Part shown: positions 50,531 through 59,746 of the stretch, piece by piece
Numbering within the stretch: position 1 is the stretch's first letter
How the letters are laid out: each line of letters starts with the position of its first letter
Source: Verrucomicrobiota bacterium
GTDB taxonomy: Bacteria > Verrucomicrobiota > Verrucomicrobiia > Limisphaerales > Pedosphaeraceae
Reading direction: 5' to 3'
Assembly (NCBI GenBank): GCA_021325145.1
Contig: JAJPHR010000095.1
Coordinates: 38,519 to 102,518 of the forward strand
DNA: 64,000 nt
Notes under the pieces: model-generated
The model's database searches: none
What the model was told of the DNA's origin: nothing
The model's input: the letters and a program-made list of their open reading frames with translations, nothing else
Position numbers and translations under genes: made by a program

Positions 50531-51766
50531 TTATTTTTCCAAGCTGTGGAAGGCAGCCGCCATTTTCTCCAGGTGCTGTTCCAGGGTGAAATGCTGTTGG
50601 AAATGCTCGCGCAACGACTGGCACGGATCCCGGGTCAGCAAATCGCACAAGGCCCGGGCAACTTCCCGGGGCGATTTCGGCGGCACCAGGGCGGGATAAC
50701 CGGCGGGAAGCATCTCGGGTATTGAACGCCACCGGGTCGTGACCACCGGCAGGCCGAAGGCCAGGGCTTCGATGAGGTTTCCGGGTTGATTCTCCGCGCG
50801 GTAATAGGTGGGAAAGCAAAACAGGTCGGCTTCAGCCAGGCACTTGTTTTTTTGCTCAGTGGAGACGAATCCAAGGCAATTGACGACTTCCTTCATGCCC
50901 AATTCCAGGATGCGCCTTTGGAACTCGGCCTGCTCGGCTTCGTACACAAACGCGCCAATGGCGGTGAGGGAAAAACGGAAGGGCGATTGAGCCGCGGACA
51001 TCTGCTTATTGGCCAGAGCGACGCCTTCCAAGGCATCGAACAATCCTTTTTCGCGCAGGCAGTGGGCGAGATACAAAACCTTGACCACTTCAGGACGCCC
51101 TTCGGAATGCTGGTGTTCCGAGGCGGAGAGGCTCCCGCCGTTGAGCAGTTTGAGGCGCGCGGCAATTCGCGCCTGACGCCGGGGAAGGACTTCTGATTCG
51201 AACTTTGGGCACGGATCGGGGATGCCCACGGCCACGATCGCGACGTTTTTCGGCATCAGTTTTTCCGCATCCGCCCGGTTGAAATTGGACAACACGATGC
51301 TGAGGTCAACGTGCTTGAGCAACCGGTAGGTCAGGGACCGGGTGCGCATGCTCGAAACGGTTTCGAGCCAGTTGGCCAGGCCGGCGGCGTGCCAATGCAG
51401 CACGACTTTCGGATAAACGAGGCGGCACAACAGCATTACCAGCCAATCGCGATAAAGAGCGGAGGGCTTGCCCGGCGCCGGCACATAATAGAGCGTGGTA
51501 ACGTCGTACCGAAACCGGCACCAAATGGCTTGCAGGCAATAGCCCAGCAACAGAATGAGTTTCCCGAAACGCAAATCGCCGATGTCCTCCAACTCCCGGG
51601 AAACGCGGGCATTGACATGGTAGCACGTCAGCCCGAAGCGGTTCGCCGCCGCGGAATCCGCCGAGGCTTTGCGGTGGTCCCCGCCAAAACCTTTCAACAT
51701 CAACTGGACCATGTAACTCTGGCCGTGATGTGGCGGAGGCGTATGGGCAAAGACAAGCAGTTTCAT
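50531..51766 (-). CDS. Glycosyltransferase family 4
   Basis: 411 residues. MKLLVFAHTPPPHHGQSYMV opens the N-terminal domain, KVLYLAHCLREKG starts the second domain, and AENQPGNLIEALAFGLPVV is the GT4 EX7E-like motif for nucleotide-sugar binding. It would add a sugar to a growing polysaccharide. The small-ORF/nucleotidyltransferase module, on the opposite strand, lies between this and the other GT gene at 48276, splitting what would otherwise be a minus-strand run of glycan genes. Confidence 0.9.
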   Translation of the reverse strand: MKLLVFAHTPPPHHGQSYMVQLMLKGFGGDHRKASADSAAANRFGLTCYHVNARVSRELEDIGDLRFGKLILLLGYCLQAIWCRFRYDVTTLYYVPAPGKPSALYRDWLVMLLCRLVYPKVVLHWHAAGLANWLETVSSMRTRSLTYRLLKHVDLSIVLSNFNRADAEKLMPKNVAIVAVGIPDPCPKFESEVLPRRQARIAARLKLLNGGSLSASEHQHSEGRPEVVKVLYLAHCLREKGLFDALEGVALANKQMSAAQSPFRFSLTAIGAFVYEAEQAEFQRRILELGMKEVVNCLGFVSTEQKNKCLAEADLFCFPTYYRAENQPGNLIEALAFGLPVVTTRWRSIPEMLPAGYPALVPPKSPREVARALCDLLTRDPCQSLREHFQQHFTLEQHLEKMAAAFHSLEK

Positions 51767-51948
51767 CGATTACAATCCGACCTGACGGGCGACTGCCGCG
51801 GAATCAAGGGATCAGCATTAAGCAAAAAACCATAACCGCAGGCGAAAAAAATGAAAGAAATTTCTGCGTCTCAAGGCCCGTAGTTTTACTGAAGCTCACT
51901 TAAAACGTGCGTTTTACCCGGGCGTTGCTTACCGTTGCCCGATAAACG

Positions 51949-52731
51949 ATGACTGAGTTCAAAGTGCTGGGAACTCCGCTGTTGATCACTTCCTACAGTG
52001 AACTGGCCGCCCGTTGCCAGGAGTGGGCGCGGGGTCCCGGGCGGGTCATTCTCGAATTCGCCAACACCCAGGTGGTGACCATGCTCCGGCACGAGCCGCC
52101 GTACCGCGAGGTTATGAGCGAGGTGGATCATTTCATTCCCGATGGCATGCCGCTCGTCTGGTGCCTGAACCGCGCGGGCGCCGGGCTAAAGGACCGGGTT
52201 TATGGCCCGACTTTCATGCGCGAGTTCCTTTCCCATGTGCCGCCGCAATTCACACACTACTTGCTGGGAGGCTCCCAGGAATGCGGCGATCGTCTCCGCG
52301 ACCGTTTTGAGAAAATCAATCCGGGCATCCGATTTGTTGGTTCGTTTCATGGGCGCTGCCTGCCCGAGGGCGTGCTGGAAGGGAGCGCGGAACAGGAAGT
52401 CATCGAGGAAATCAACCGGCTGTCGCCCGACTTTATCTGGGTGGGCTTTGGCGCGCCCAAACAGAACATGTGGGTCAAGCGCCATCATGAGCTCATTCGC
52501 CGCGGCGTGATCATGACCGTGGGCTTCGCGTTCGACGTGAACGCCGGCACGAAGCCCGATGCCCCGCTCTGGCTGCAACGCCTCGGCTTGACCTGGACCT
52601 TTCGCCTCCTCACCGAGCCCAAGCGCCTCGGTCCGCGCTACCTCCGCTGGAATTTTCTCTTCCTTTGGTACTTGCTTTGGGATGGATTCCGGGGGCGCGC
52701 GGTCAGTCGAGCGGGCCCCAAAGCCGCCTGA
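51949..52731 (+). CDS. WecG/TagA/CpsF family glycosyltransferase
   Basis: 260 residues. FANTQVVTMLRHEPPYREVM, DGMPLVWCLNRAGAGLKDRV and YGPTFMREFL are the N-terminal motifs; WVGFGAPKQNMWVKRH is the key family motif; GVIMTVGFAFDVNAG and the final RLLTEPKRLGPRYLRWN are also typical. It transfers an N-acetylmannosamine-type or similar sugar to a lipid-linked intermediate during envelope or exopolysaccharide synthesis. It is transcribed divergently from the GT4 gene across 182 bases. Confidence 0.94.
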   Translation: MTEFKVLGTPLLITSYSELAARCQEWARGPGRVILEFANTQVVTMLRHEPPYREVMSEVDHFIPDGMPLVWCLNRAGAGLKDRVYGPTFMREFLSHVPPQFTHYLLGGSQECGDRLRDRFEKINPGIRFVGSFHGRCLPEGVLEGSAEQEVIEEINRLSPDFIWVGFGAPKQNMWVKRHHELIRRGVIMTVGFAFDVNAGTKPDAPLWLQRLGLTWTFRLLTEPKRLGPRYLRWNFLFLWYLLWDGFRGRAVSRAGPKAA

Positions 52732-52755
52732 TTCACCAGCGCCGCCAAGGCCCGA

Positions 52756-53352
52756 TCACGGCGTGTCCAGGCTCTTCGCCAATTGGTTCAGACGCTGCAC
52801 CGATTCGTTGATCTGGCGCACGTTGACCAAAACCTGTTCCGGCTGGAGGGCGGCATATTCCCGTATCATGCTCGAGGACAATCCCAAAATCCCATCCAGG
52901 GGTCCGGTCATTTCGCGCGAGAGGAGATGCACGATGTTCTGGCGCAATTTTTCCGCTTTCTTGTAAATCTCGCACTGGAGTTCGGCCTGTTTGGCGAGAC
53001 GCGCGGTCACCGCTTCGAGCAGTTCCTCGGGCGCGAACGGTTTCGTCAGATAATCGTCAGCCCCCGAGGACATTCCGCGCCTCATGTCATTGCGATCCAT
53101 GGCGGCAGTCAGGAAAATGAACGGGGTCGTGCCAATGACCGGCGATTCGCGGATGGCCGAGAGCGTCCGGTAACCGTCCATCCCCGGCATCCGCACGTCG
53201 CAAATGATCAAATCCGGACGCCAATCGAGCGCTACTTGCACTCCGGTCATTCCGTCCTTTGCCTCGCGCGTGTAAAAGCCAAAATAATCCAGAGTCTTGG
53301 CGATCACATTCCGGATTTCTTCACTGTCGTCGATGATGAGGACGCTTTGCAT
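52756..53352 (-). CDS. Response regulator with degenerate HisKA-like tail
   Basis: 198 residues. Receiver domain, residues 1-115: MQSVLIIDDSEEIR, phosphoacceptor Asp52 in IICDVRMPGMDG, and the conserved Lys104 in DDYLTKPF. The C-terminal helix region reads LRQNIVHLLSREMTGPLDGILG. It matches the HisKA dimerisation helix, but the phosphoacceptor His of SHELRTPL is Arg (SREMTGPL). No HATPase domain follows. It could dimerise and respond to phosphorylation without relaying by itself. The start at 53352 begins the receiver directly; the open frame upstream (to 53544) is non-homologous. It lies beside the WecG gene, convergent. Confidence 0.88.
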   Translation of the reverse strand: MQSVLIIDDSEEIRNVIAKTLDYFGFYTREAKDGMTGVQVALDWRPDLIICDVRMPGMDGYRTLSAIRESPVIGTTPFIFLTAAMDRNDMRRGMSSGADDYLTKPFAPEELLEAVTARLAKQAELQCEIYKKAEKLRQNIVHLLSREMTGPLDGILGLSSSMIREYAALQPEQVLVNVRQINESVQRLNQLAKSLDTP

Positions 53353-53498
53353 AGGTTTAAGCTGAACCCGTACCTCCGCTGGTACCTTAAAGCGTGCCAA
53401 TCTTCCTTTGTTCCCGAAATTGCTGCCCCAAAGGTATTTACGAGGCTCAACGAGCCTTTTTGAAGGCGGCGACTGCCCAAGGATGGGACGGGAGGAAA

Positions 53499-53582
53499 GC
53501 ACCAAGCATTCATCTCCAAACACCAGAAAAGCTCCCAATCTCAAGCTTCAACTCCGAGCCGTACTGCTTTGAAGCTTGGTGC
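53499..53582. repeat. Short inverted repeat, possible hairpin
   Basis: GCACCAAGC (53499-53507) and GCTTGGTGC (53574-53582) are perfectly complementary arms across 66 bases. The space holds a CCAA-rich low-complexity tract of a kind that also appears near 45649 and 48213. It lies upstream of the response regulator gene. Confidence 0.4.
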
Positions 53583-53602
53583 CTGGTGGTTCACTTGCCG
53601 TT

Positions 53603-54340
53603 TCACCAAAAATACCACGCGCCTTTCCCGATGATCCAAAGTCCAAGCAATAAATTGGTGATGGCATGCGCAGTCATGGCGTCGCCCAGACGTTTTTTCC
53701 AACACACTAAGCCCTGGTAAATGCACGCGCACAGGATGGCGGCCAGCCATTCATGATGGCTGAAGCCGAAAATCGCGGCGGTCAGGGCGAATGGGATTAC
53801 CATAAAGGTTCCCAATGGCACCGATTCGAAATCCGGTTTCGCGATATACCGATACAGGAATGAACGATAGAAAACTTCTTCAATCGGCGGGACCACGATG
53901 GACGAGCCAGCCAGGCGCACCGCAACAAAAAACCACGCCAGCGCCGATCCCTGGCCGAATTGCGCGTGTGGATTCCAGGGAGCCGCGGCTTTGGCCGGGC
54001 TGCACCAGCTGCCCAAGCCGATCGATTTCAGGATGGGATAAAGGTATCGCTGAATCAATTGGTCCAGCGAAGGATAGAATGGATTCAATCCCACCCAGAT
54101 GGCGAACACCACCACGCCGGCCAGCACCGCCTCCCAACTTATCGCCCAGCGCATCTCCTTCACCGCCGGTCTGAGACTCCAAACCAGCCAAGCGCCGACA
54201 ACGGTTTTGGCCAGGTAAAGCCAATAGCGCGACGCCTCGCCAAGCCAGCCCTGGCCAAACGTCAAAAGCAGGAAGATGAAGAAGGGCGTTACCCGCGCCA
54301 GAGTGGCGGAACTTTGCAAACGTTTCGTCAGTGGATCCAC
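53603..54340 (-). CDS. CPBP family intramembrane protease, exosortase-associated (CAAX-related) type
   Basis: 245 residues, eight or so hydrophobic segments. The catalytic motif is PIEEVFYRSFLYR (Glu154, Glu155, Arg159), with further motif residues in AIFGFSHHEW and LGDAMTAHAITNLLLG. VWVGLNPFYP-type residues (AIWVGLNPFYPSLD) and the LGDAMTAHAITN end are characteristic of the CAAX-related proteases that accompany exosortase/PEP-CTERM systems. No exosortase or PEP-CTERM substrate is visible in the window, but the adjacent glycan genes fit the usual neighbourhood. Confidence 0.82.
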   Translation of the reverse strand: MDPLTKRLQSSATLARVTPFFIFLLLTFGQGWLGEASRYWLYLAKTVVGAWLVWSLRPAVKEMRWAISWEAVLAGVVVFAIWVGLNPFYPSLDQLIQRYLYPILKSIGLGSWCSPAKAAAPWNPHAQFGQGSALAWFFVAVRLAGSSIVVPPIEEVFYRSFLYRYIAKPDFESVPLGTFMVIPFALTAAIFGFSHHEWLAAILCACIYQGLVCWKKRLGDAMTAHAITNLLLGLWIIGKGAWYFW

Positions 54341-54424
54341 GGGCGAGACGTTAGCCGACAGGTTGCCGACATCGCAATTTCGAACTTCAGCGATTGGATT
54401 GTTTTCCCAGGAATCCGGGCCATC

Positions 54425-55372
54425 TTACTTCGACCGCGCCCGGGCGGCTTGATCGACGGCGACGGCGATGACGATGATGGCGCCGATCACGATGAGTTGG
54501 ATGTGGTCGTTGATGCCCAGCAGGACACAGCCGTTGCGGAGGAACGCAATCAGAAGTGTGCCGATGATGGTGCCGAGAATGGTCCCGCGCCCCCCGGACA
54601 AGCTCGCGCCGCCAATAACCACCGCCGCGATAATATCCAGTTCGAGCGAGATGCCGGCGGTCGGCTGAGCGGAAACGGTGCGGCTGGTGGCGATCATGGC
54701 CGCCAAACCGACGAGCAAACCGGCGAGGGTGTAAATGGCGGTCAAGTTGCCGTTGACGTTGACGCCGGCGTGAAAAGCGGCTTCGCGATTGGAGCCAATG
54801 GCGTAGGTGTACCGGCCCAACGGAGTGTAGCGGAGGACTAGGACGGCCACGAGGACGATGAGCACGGCGATGAGGATGGAAACCGGCACGCCCGCGAACT
54901 GGCCATTGCCGAGATAGCCGTAGTTGGGGACGTTGTAGGGCTGGCCGTCGTTCATCACGTAACCGATTCCGCGGAAAGCGCTCATGGTTCCCAAAGTCAC
55001 GATGAACGGCGGAAGCTTCAGCCGGGTGATCAAGAGCCCGTTCAACAATCCGGAGCCTGTCCCCACCAGCGTGCCGACCAGCGTGCCCGCCACCATGCCC
55101 GAACTCGTCAGGTTGTCGCCGCAAACCCGGAGCATCGTCCAGGCGCCCGCCATGCCCGAAAGGGCGAGCATCGAGCCGACGGAGAGATCGATGCCGCCGG
55201 AGATGATGATGCCGGTCATGCCCACGGCGATGATCGTGTTGACGCTGCAACGGCGGAAGACATTGAGGAGGTTGTCGGCGGTAAAAAATGTTTCCGGCCG
55301 TTTGATCGAAAGGACAATGAAGATCAACAGCAGGCTGGCAAAGGGCAACAATCGCCGGATGAGTTTGCTCAT
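54425..55372 (-). CDS. Ribose-type ABC transporter permease
   Basis: 315 residues with about ten hydrophobic segments. The family stretch GGIDLSVGSMLAL (residues about 60-72) and the loop region AGISLELDIIAAVVIGGASLSGGRG are diagnostic of the RbsC/XylH class. The ATG at 55372 is preferred to a TTG two codons earlier. It follows the ATPase gene by only 7 bases, so the two are co-transcribed. With the binding-protein gene this makes a complete sugar importer; the exact sugar cannot be read. Confidence 0.92.
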   Translation of the reverse strand: MSKLIRRLLPFASLLLIFIVLSIKRPETFFTADNLLNVFRRCSVNTIIAVGMTGIIISGGIDLSVGSMLALSGMAGAWTMLRVCGDNLTSSGMVAGTLVGTLVGTGSGLLNGLLITRLKLPPFIVTLGTMSAFRGIGYVMNDGQPYNVPNYGYLGNGQFAGVPVSILIAVLIVLVAVLVLRYTPLGRYTYAIGSNREAAFHAGVNVNGNLTAIYTLAGLLVGLAAMIATSRTVSAQPTAGISLELDIIAAVVIGGASLSGGRGTILGTIIGTLLIAFLRNGCVLLGINDHIQLIVIGAIIVIAVAVDQAARARSK

Positions 55373-55379
55373 AGTCAAA

Positions 55380-56885
55380 TCATTCCACCGCCGCCAGGTG
55401 CATCACCTCGTTAGGGCTGGTTTGCTTCGTGGCGAGATTGCCGGCCAATCTACCGCGGCGCATGACGAGGATGCGGTCGGCCACGCCGAATAATTCCGGC
55501 AACTCCGAGGAAATGAACAGGATTGCCTTGCCTTTGGCGGCGAGGTCGTTCAGCAGCGCATAAATCTCGCGCTTTGCGCCCACGTCGATGCCGCGCGTCG
55601 GTTCATCGAAGATCATGAAACGCGACTCGGCCAGCAGCCAGCGGGCGACGAGCAGCTTCTGCTGGTTGCCGCCGGAGAGCGAGCTGGCGGGGGCGTGCGG
55701 GGAGGCCCATTTCACGTTCATTTGCGAGCCAACCCGGGCGGCGGTGGCGGCTTCCTTCGCTGGTTGAACGATCAGGTTCATTCCCAACACGCCAAGGTTG
55801 GGGAGCGTCACGTTCCAGAAGCAGGGCAGGTTCACACACAATCCGGTGCGCTTGCGGTCTTCGGTCAGCAGGGCGATGCCGTTGGCGATGGCGTCGGCGG
55901 GTGATTTGATGTTCAGAGGCGTGCCATCAAGCACGATCTCGCCCGATGTCCGGGGCTGGACGCCGAAAATGGCGCGCGCGATCTCGGTGCGTCCGGAACC
56001 CATCAGCCCGGCCAACCCCACGATCTCGCCGCTGCGCACCTCGAAGGAGACGCCGTTGATGCCTTCGTCGGAGGACAGGTCTTTAACTTGCAGGCGCACT
56101 CCGCCGATTGCGGCGCTTTTTGCGGGAAAGAATTCGTTGAGTTCCCGGCCGACCATGTGATGAACGATCGAAGCGATGTTGAGCTGGTCCGCCGGAGCGG
56201 AGTGAACCACCTTGCCGTCGCGCAAAATGCTGATGTCGTTCGCAAGATCGACCACCTCTTCGAGCCGGTGCGAAATGTAAACAATGGCGAGGCCGCGTTC
56301 GCGCAATTGGCGCACGACGGCGAACAAACGCTGCGCCTCCGCCTCGGAAAGCGAGGACGTGGGCTCGTCCATCACGATGATGGAGGATTTGCGCCGGAGG
56401 GCCTTGAGCAGTTCGACGATTTGGCAATCACCCGTGGAGAGCTCGGCCACGGTCGCATTCGCATCAATTGTGAAGCCGTATTGCGAGGCGAGTTCGGTCG
56501 CCTGGGTGAACATCGCCCGCCGATCGACAGTGAACGGCAGCGCGCCGCGCGGTTCCGCTCCCAGGAAAATGTTTTCGGCCACGGTGAGGTCCTCGGCAAG
56601 GTCGAGTTCCTGATAGATCATCGAGATGCCGGCCTTGAGAGCATCGGCCGGGGCGGTGAACTGGCACTCGCGCCCGTTGAGTTCGATGGCGCCGGCATCG
56701 GGTTGATGGACGCCGGCGAGGATTTTCATCAAGGTGGATTTGCCCGCGCCGTTTTCGCCGCACAAGGCGTGGACCGTGCCTTTGCGGACGCTGAAAGTGA
56801 CATCTGAAAGCGCCTGGACGGGACCGAAGCGCTTGGAAATGCCACGCATCCGGAGGAGAATGTCGCCGCCGAGATTAGTGCTCAT
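55380..56885 (-). CDS. Ribose-type ABC transporter ATP-binding protein
   Basis: 501 residues with two ATPase halves. The first has Walker A GENGAGKSTLMKIL, signature LSTGDCQ and Walker B IIVMDEPTSSLS. The second has GLMGSGRTEIARAIFG, the degenerate Walker A normal in this class, with signature SLSGGNQQK and FDEPTRGIDVGAK. This two-half layout belongs to RbsA/XylG/MglA. It energises sugar import through the permease at 54425-55372. The gene order, binding protein then ATPase then permease, is normal for the class. Confidence 0.94.
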   Translation of the reverse strand: MSTNLGGDILLRMRGISKRFGPVQALSDVTFSVRKGTVHALCGENGAGKSTLMKILAGVHQPDAGAIELNGRECQFTAPADALKAGISMIYQELDLAEDLTVAENIFLGAEPRGALPFTVDRRAMFTQATELASQYGFTIDANATVAELSTGDCQIVELLKALRRKSSIIVMDEPTSSLSEAEAQRLFAVVRQLRERGLAIVYISHRLEEVVDLANDISILRDGKVVHSAPADQLNIASIVHHMVGRELNEFFPAKSAAIGGVRLQVKDLSSDEGINGVSFEVRSGEIVGLAGLMGSGRTEIARAIFGVQPRTSGEIVLDGTPLNIKSPADAIANGIALLTEDRKRTGLCVNLPCFWNVTLPNLGVLGMNLIVQPAKEAATAARVGSQMNVKWASPHAPASSLSGGNQQKLLVARWLLAESRFMIFDEPTRGIDVGAKREIYALLNDLAAKGKAILFISSELPELFGVADRILVMRRGRLAGNLATKQTSPNEVMHLAAVE

Positions 56886-57018
56886 GCTTCATGCTCCGCT
56901 TTCGAACTGTCCGGCCCTCTCGCACGTCGCAGGTTCCGGGCAACGGGCACCGGTCAGGGGTGCCACTTCTTGATGAGCGCCTGATTTCAAAAGTGTCATG
57001 GTCGGCTCACCGGCTGCG

Positions 57019-58002
57019 CTACTGAAGTTTGAGCATGTCCTTGATTTTGGGATCCTCGAGCGAGGCTTTGGTGATGACTTCCACGCCGGTGTCCAGTTTC
57101 TTTTCGACCGGCTGGCCTTTGATCTTCGCGACCACGGCTTTGACGCCTTCATAACCCATTTTATAGGGATTCTGGACCACCAGGGCATCAATTTGCCCGG
57201 CTTGGAGACCGTTGATGAGCGCTTTTTCAGCGTCGAAGCCGACCATTTTGACCTCGGGGCGTTTCTGGCTTTGCAGCGCCTGGAACGCGCCGACAGCGGT
57301 GGAGGCATTGCAGGCAAACAGGCCTTGCAGGTCCGGTTGCTTGGTCAGCAAATCCTCGGTCGCCTGAAGCGCGGTTTCCACGGTATCCTGGCCGTATTTC
57401 ATATCGACGATCTGAATGCCGGTGAATTCCTTTTTAATGGTGTCGATGAATCCGTTTTCGCGGTCGGTGGTGGAACCGGAGCCGGGAACGTATTTGATAA
57501 CGACGACCTTGCCTTTGCCATCCAGGATCTTGCCCATGCGCCGCGCGGCAAGCACTCCGCCTTGGTAATTATCGGTGGCGGCGAAGCAAATGTACTTATC
57601 CGTATCAATGCCGGAATCAATGATGGCGCAGGGAAGATTGAGGGAGGATAGTTTTTCCACCGAAGGCACCAGTGCCTTGCGATCCAGCGGGGCGAGCACG
57701 ATGCCATCCACTTTTTGCACGATGAAATCCTCAATAATCTGGATTTGCCGCTCGCGGTCGGTCTCGCGCTCGGGGCCGTTCCAAAGGATTTCGTAGCCCA
57801 ATTCATCCCCGGCGGCTTTCGCGCCGGCGTGGACGGACTGCCAGTAGATGTGGGTTGTGCCTTTGGGAATGACCGCAATGGAATGCTTCGCGCCACCGGT
57901 GCCGGCGGCTTTGCCCGAAGCATCTTCGGATTTGTTGCCACAGCCCGTGGCCAGCGTCAGGCAGGCGGCGATGAGGGAGGCGAGAATCAATGTTTGTTTC
58001 AT
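57019..58002 (-). CDS. Sugar ABC transporter substrate-binding lipoprotein
   Basis: 327 residues. A lipoprotein signal (MKQTLILASLIAACLTLATGC, with Cys21) places it on the outer face of the membrane. HSIAVIPKGTTHIYWQSVHA, DGIVLAPLDRKALVP, IIDSGIDTD and ALLNGLQAGQID-like residues match periplasmic sugar-binding proteins of the ribose class. 133 bases separate it from the ATPase gene; no LacI-type regulator is adjacent. Sugar unknown. Confidence 0.92.
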   Translation of the reverse strand: MKQTLILASLIAACLTLATGCGNKSEDASGKAAGTGGAKHSIAVIPKGTTHIYWQSVHAGAKAAGDELGYEILWNGPERETDRERQIQIIEDFIVQKVDGIVLAPLDRKALVPSVEKLSSLNLPCAIIDSGIDTDKYICFAATDNYQGGVLAARRMGKILDGKGKVVVIKYVPGSGSTTDRENGFIDTIKKEFTGIQIVDMKYGQDTVETALQATEDLLTKQPDLQGLFACNASTAVGAFQALQSQKRPEVKMVGFDAEKALINGLQAGQIDALVVQNPYKMGYEGVKAVVAKIKGQPVEKKLDTGVEVITKASLEDPKIKDMLKLQ

Positions 58003-58255
58003 AAAATCAACTCAGGGAACAGCGACTGAAGTATGAGTTTTCGGCAATCGGATGGCAATACGTTCTTTGGCAGTCCGGCCGCCGCGTGGCCCATATAGAT
58101 GTGTTCGCATCGTTGATTAATAGTTATAAATTACTGCAGGCGAGTCAATGTGTAATTAATGGATTCCAGCCAGAGCAAAGAAAGGGAATTCAGGGTTTTT
58201 GCCCGGTTATTGGCTTGTTACCTGCTTCACGACGGCCGTGGTTTAAGACCAACCA

Positions 58256-59746
58256 ATGAATACTCATATTAAAAAACTGATCTACGTCGTTGTGCTGACT
58301 GCCAGTCTTGGCTTGATGCCGGCTTTCCGGCTCGGCGCTCAAACCTTCACGACACTGTACAATTTCAGTACACATAACAGTTCATTTCCCCAAACCAACA
58401 GCGACGGAGCCTTTCCGACTGCCGGTTTGACTTTGTCTGGAAACACCTTGTATGGCACGGCAGCGGAAGGCGGCAGTTCAGGTAATGGTACTGTGTTCGG
58501 CATCAATACGGATGGCTCGGGCTTTACGAACCTGCATACCTTTGCCGGGACTGGTGATGGATCGAGCCCTTACGCCCAAATGGTCTTGGTGGGCAGTACG
58601 CTGTATGGCACGGCGTATTATGGCAATGGGTTTGGAGGCAACGGCACGGTGTTTGGGGTGAATATCAATGGCACTGATTTCACGCCCCTGACGACTCTGC
58701 CCAGCCCTCAGGGATTGATTTTATCGGGGGACACTCTGTATGGCGCGGCAGGGGATGGCGGCAACTGGAGTTCCGGCAGATTGTTCACTCTCAGTACTGA
58801 TGGTTCGAGTTTGGCAACTGTATACGCTTTCACGGCAGCGACTCGCGATTCCAATAATTACTATATCAACAGTGACGGCGCCTTTCCCGTCGATCCACCC
58901 GTTCTAGCGGGCGATACCTTATACGGGACGGCGGGGAACGGAGGTGCTTGGGGCAACGGCACAGTGTTCAAGGTCAACACGAATGGCACCGGATTTACCG
59001 TTCTTCATACTTTCACGGCAGTCTCCGATCCGGCTCAGCATGGTGGGACCAACAGCGATGGGGCCATTCCCGGCGCTGTGATTTTGTTGGGCAACACGCT
59101 TTACGGAACGACTCAATCCGGCGGCAGCTCAAGCAACGGCACCATGTTTGCGGTCAATACCGATGGCTCGGGGTTCACGGTCCTGCACGCCTTTTCGGCT
59201 ACTTCCGGCCCGAATTCCACCAACAGCGATGGGGCTAATCCCGCGCCCGGGTTGACGTTATCGGGAAGTACTCTCTACGGCACGGCGCTCAACGGCGGCA
59301 GTTACAGCAATGGCACTGTGTTCGCGGTCAATACCGATGGCTCGGATTTCACGGTGCTGCATAGTTTCACTGCGCGCTCCGGACCGAATTCAACGAACAG
59401 CGACGGAAGCTATCCTTATGGAGGATTGATCTTTTCGGACAATACCTTGTATGGGACAGCAGAAATGGGCGGCAGTGGGGGCTCGGGCACGGTGTACAGT
59501 CTTACTCTGCCGCCGGTCACCGTGCTGCGCCTGACCATAACTCTGTCCGGAACCAATGTGATTTTGACTTGGCCGGCGAATGCCGCCGGGCTGGCTTTGC
59601 AATCCACGCCGAGCCTGGTTCCGCCGGTGGGTTGGACTGGCGTTCCTTCCAATCCGATCGTCGTCAACGGGCTGAACATTGTGACCAATCCCATGTCGGG
59701 TGATCAGCAGTTTTACCAGTTAATCCAGCCGGTGATAGGCAATTAG
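58256..59746 (+). CDS. Exported GloVer tandem-repeat protein
   Basis: 496 residues. A signal peptide (MNTHIKKLIYVVVLTASLGLMPAF) is followed by seven imperfect repeats of about 55-65 residues. Each includes the TLYGTA element (variants GAA, GTT), a GG.. turn, GNGTVF and VNTDGSGFTVLHTF, as in GloVer proteins. After the repeats is a FYQL-type C-terminal module (WTGVPSNPIVVNGLNIVTNP...QQFYQLIQP), similar to the FYRL ends at 19741 and 41900. A surface or secreted adhesin-like role is plausible, but unproven. Confidence 0.88.
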   Translation: MNTHIKKLIYVVVLTASLGLMPAFRLGAQTFTTLYNFSTHNSSFPQTNSDGAFPTAGLTLSGNTLYGTAAEGGSSGNGTVFGINTDGSGFTNLHTFAGTGDGSSPYAQMVLVGSTLYGTAYYGNGFGGNGTVFGVNINGTDFTPLTTLPSPQGLILSGDTLYGAAGDGGNWSSGRLFTLSTDGSSLATVYAFTAATRDSNNYYINSDGAFPVDPPVLAGDTLYGTAGNGGAWGNGTVFKVNTNGTGFTVLHTFTAVSDPAQHGGTNSDGAIPGAVILLGNTLYGTTQSGGSSSNGTMFAVNTDGSGFTVLHAFSATSGPNSTNSDGANPAPGLTLSGSTLYGTALNGGSYSNGTVFAVNTDGSDFTVLHSFTARSGPNSTNSDGSYPYGGLIFSDNTLYGTAEMGGSGGSGTVYSLTLPPVTVLRLTITLSGTNVILTWPANAAGLALQSTPSLVPPVGWTGVPSNPIVVNGLNIVTNPMSGDQQFYQLIQPVIGN

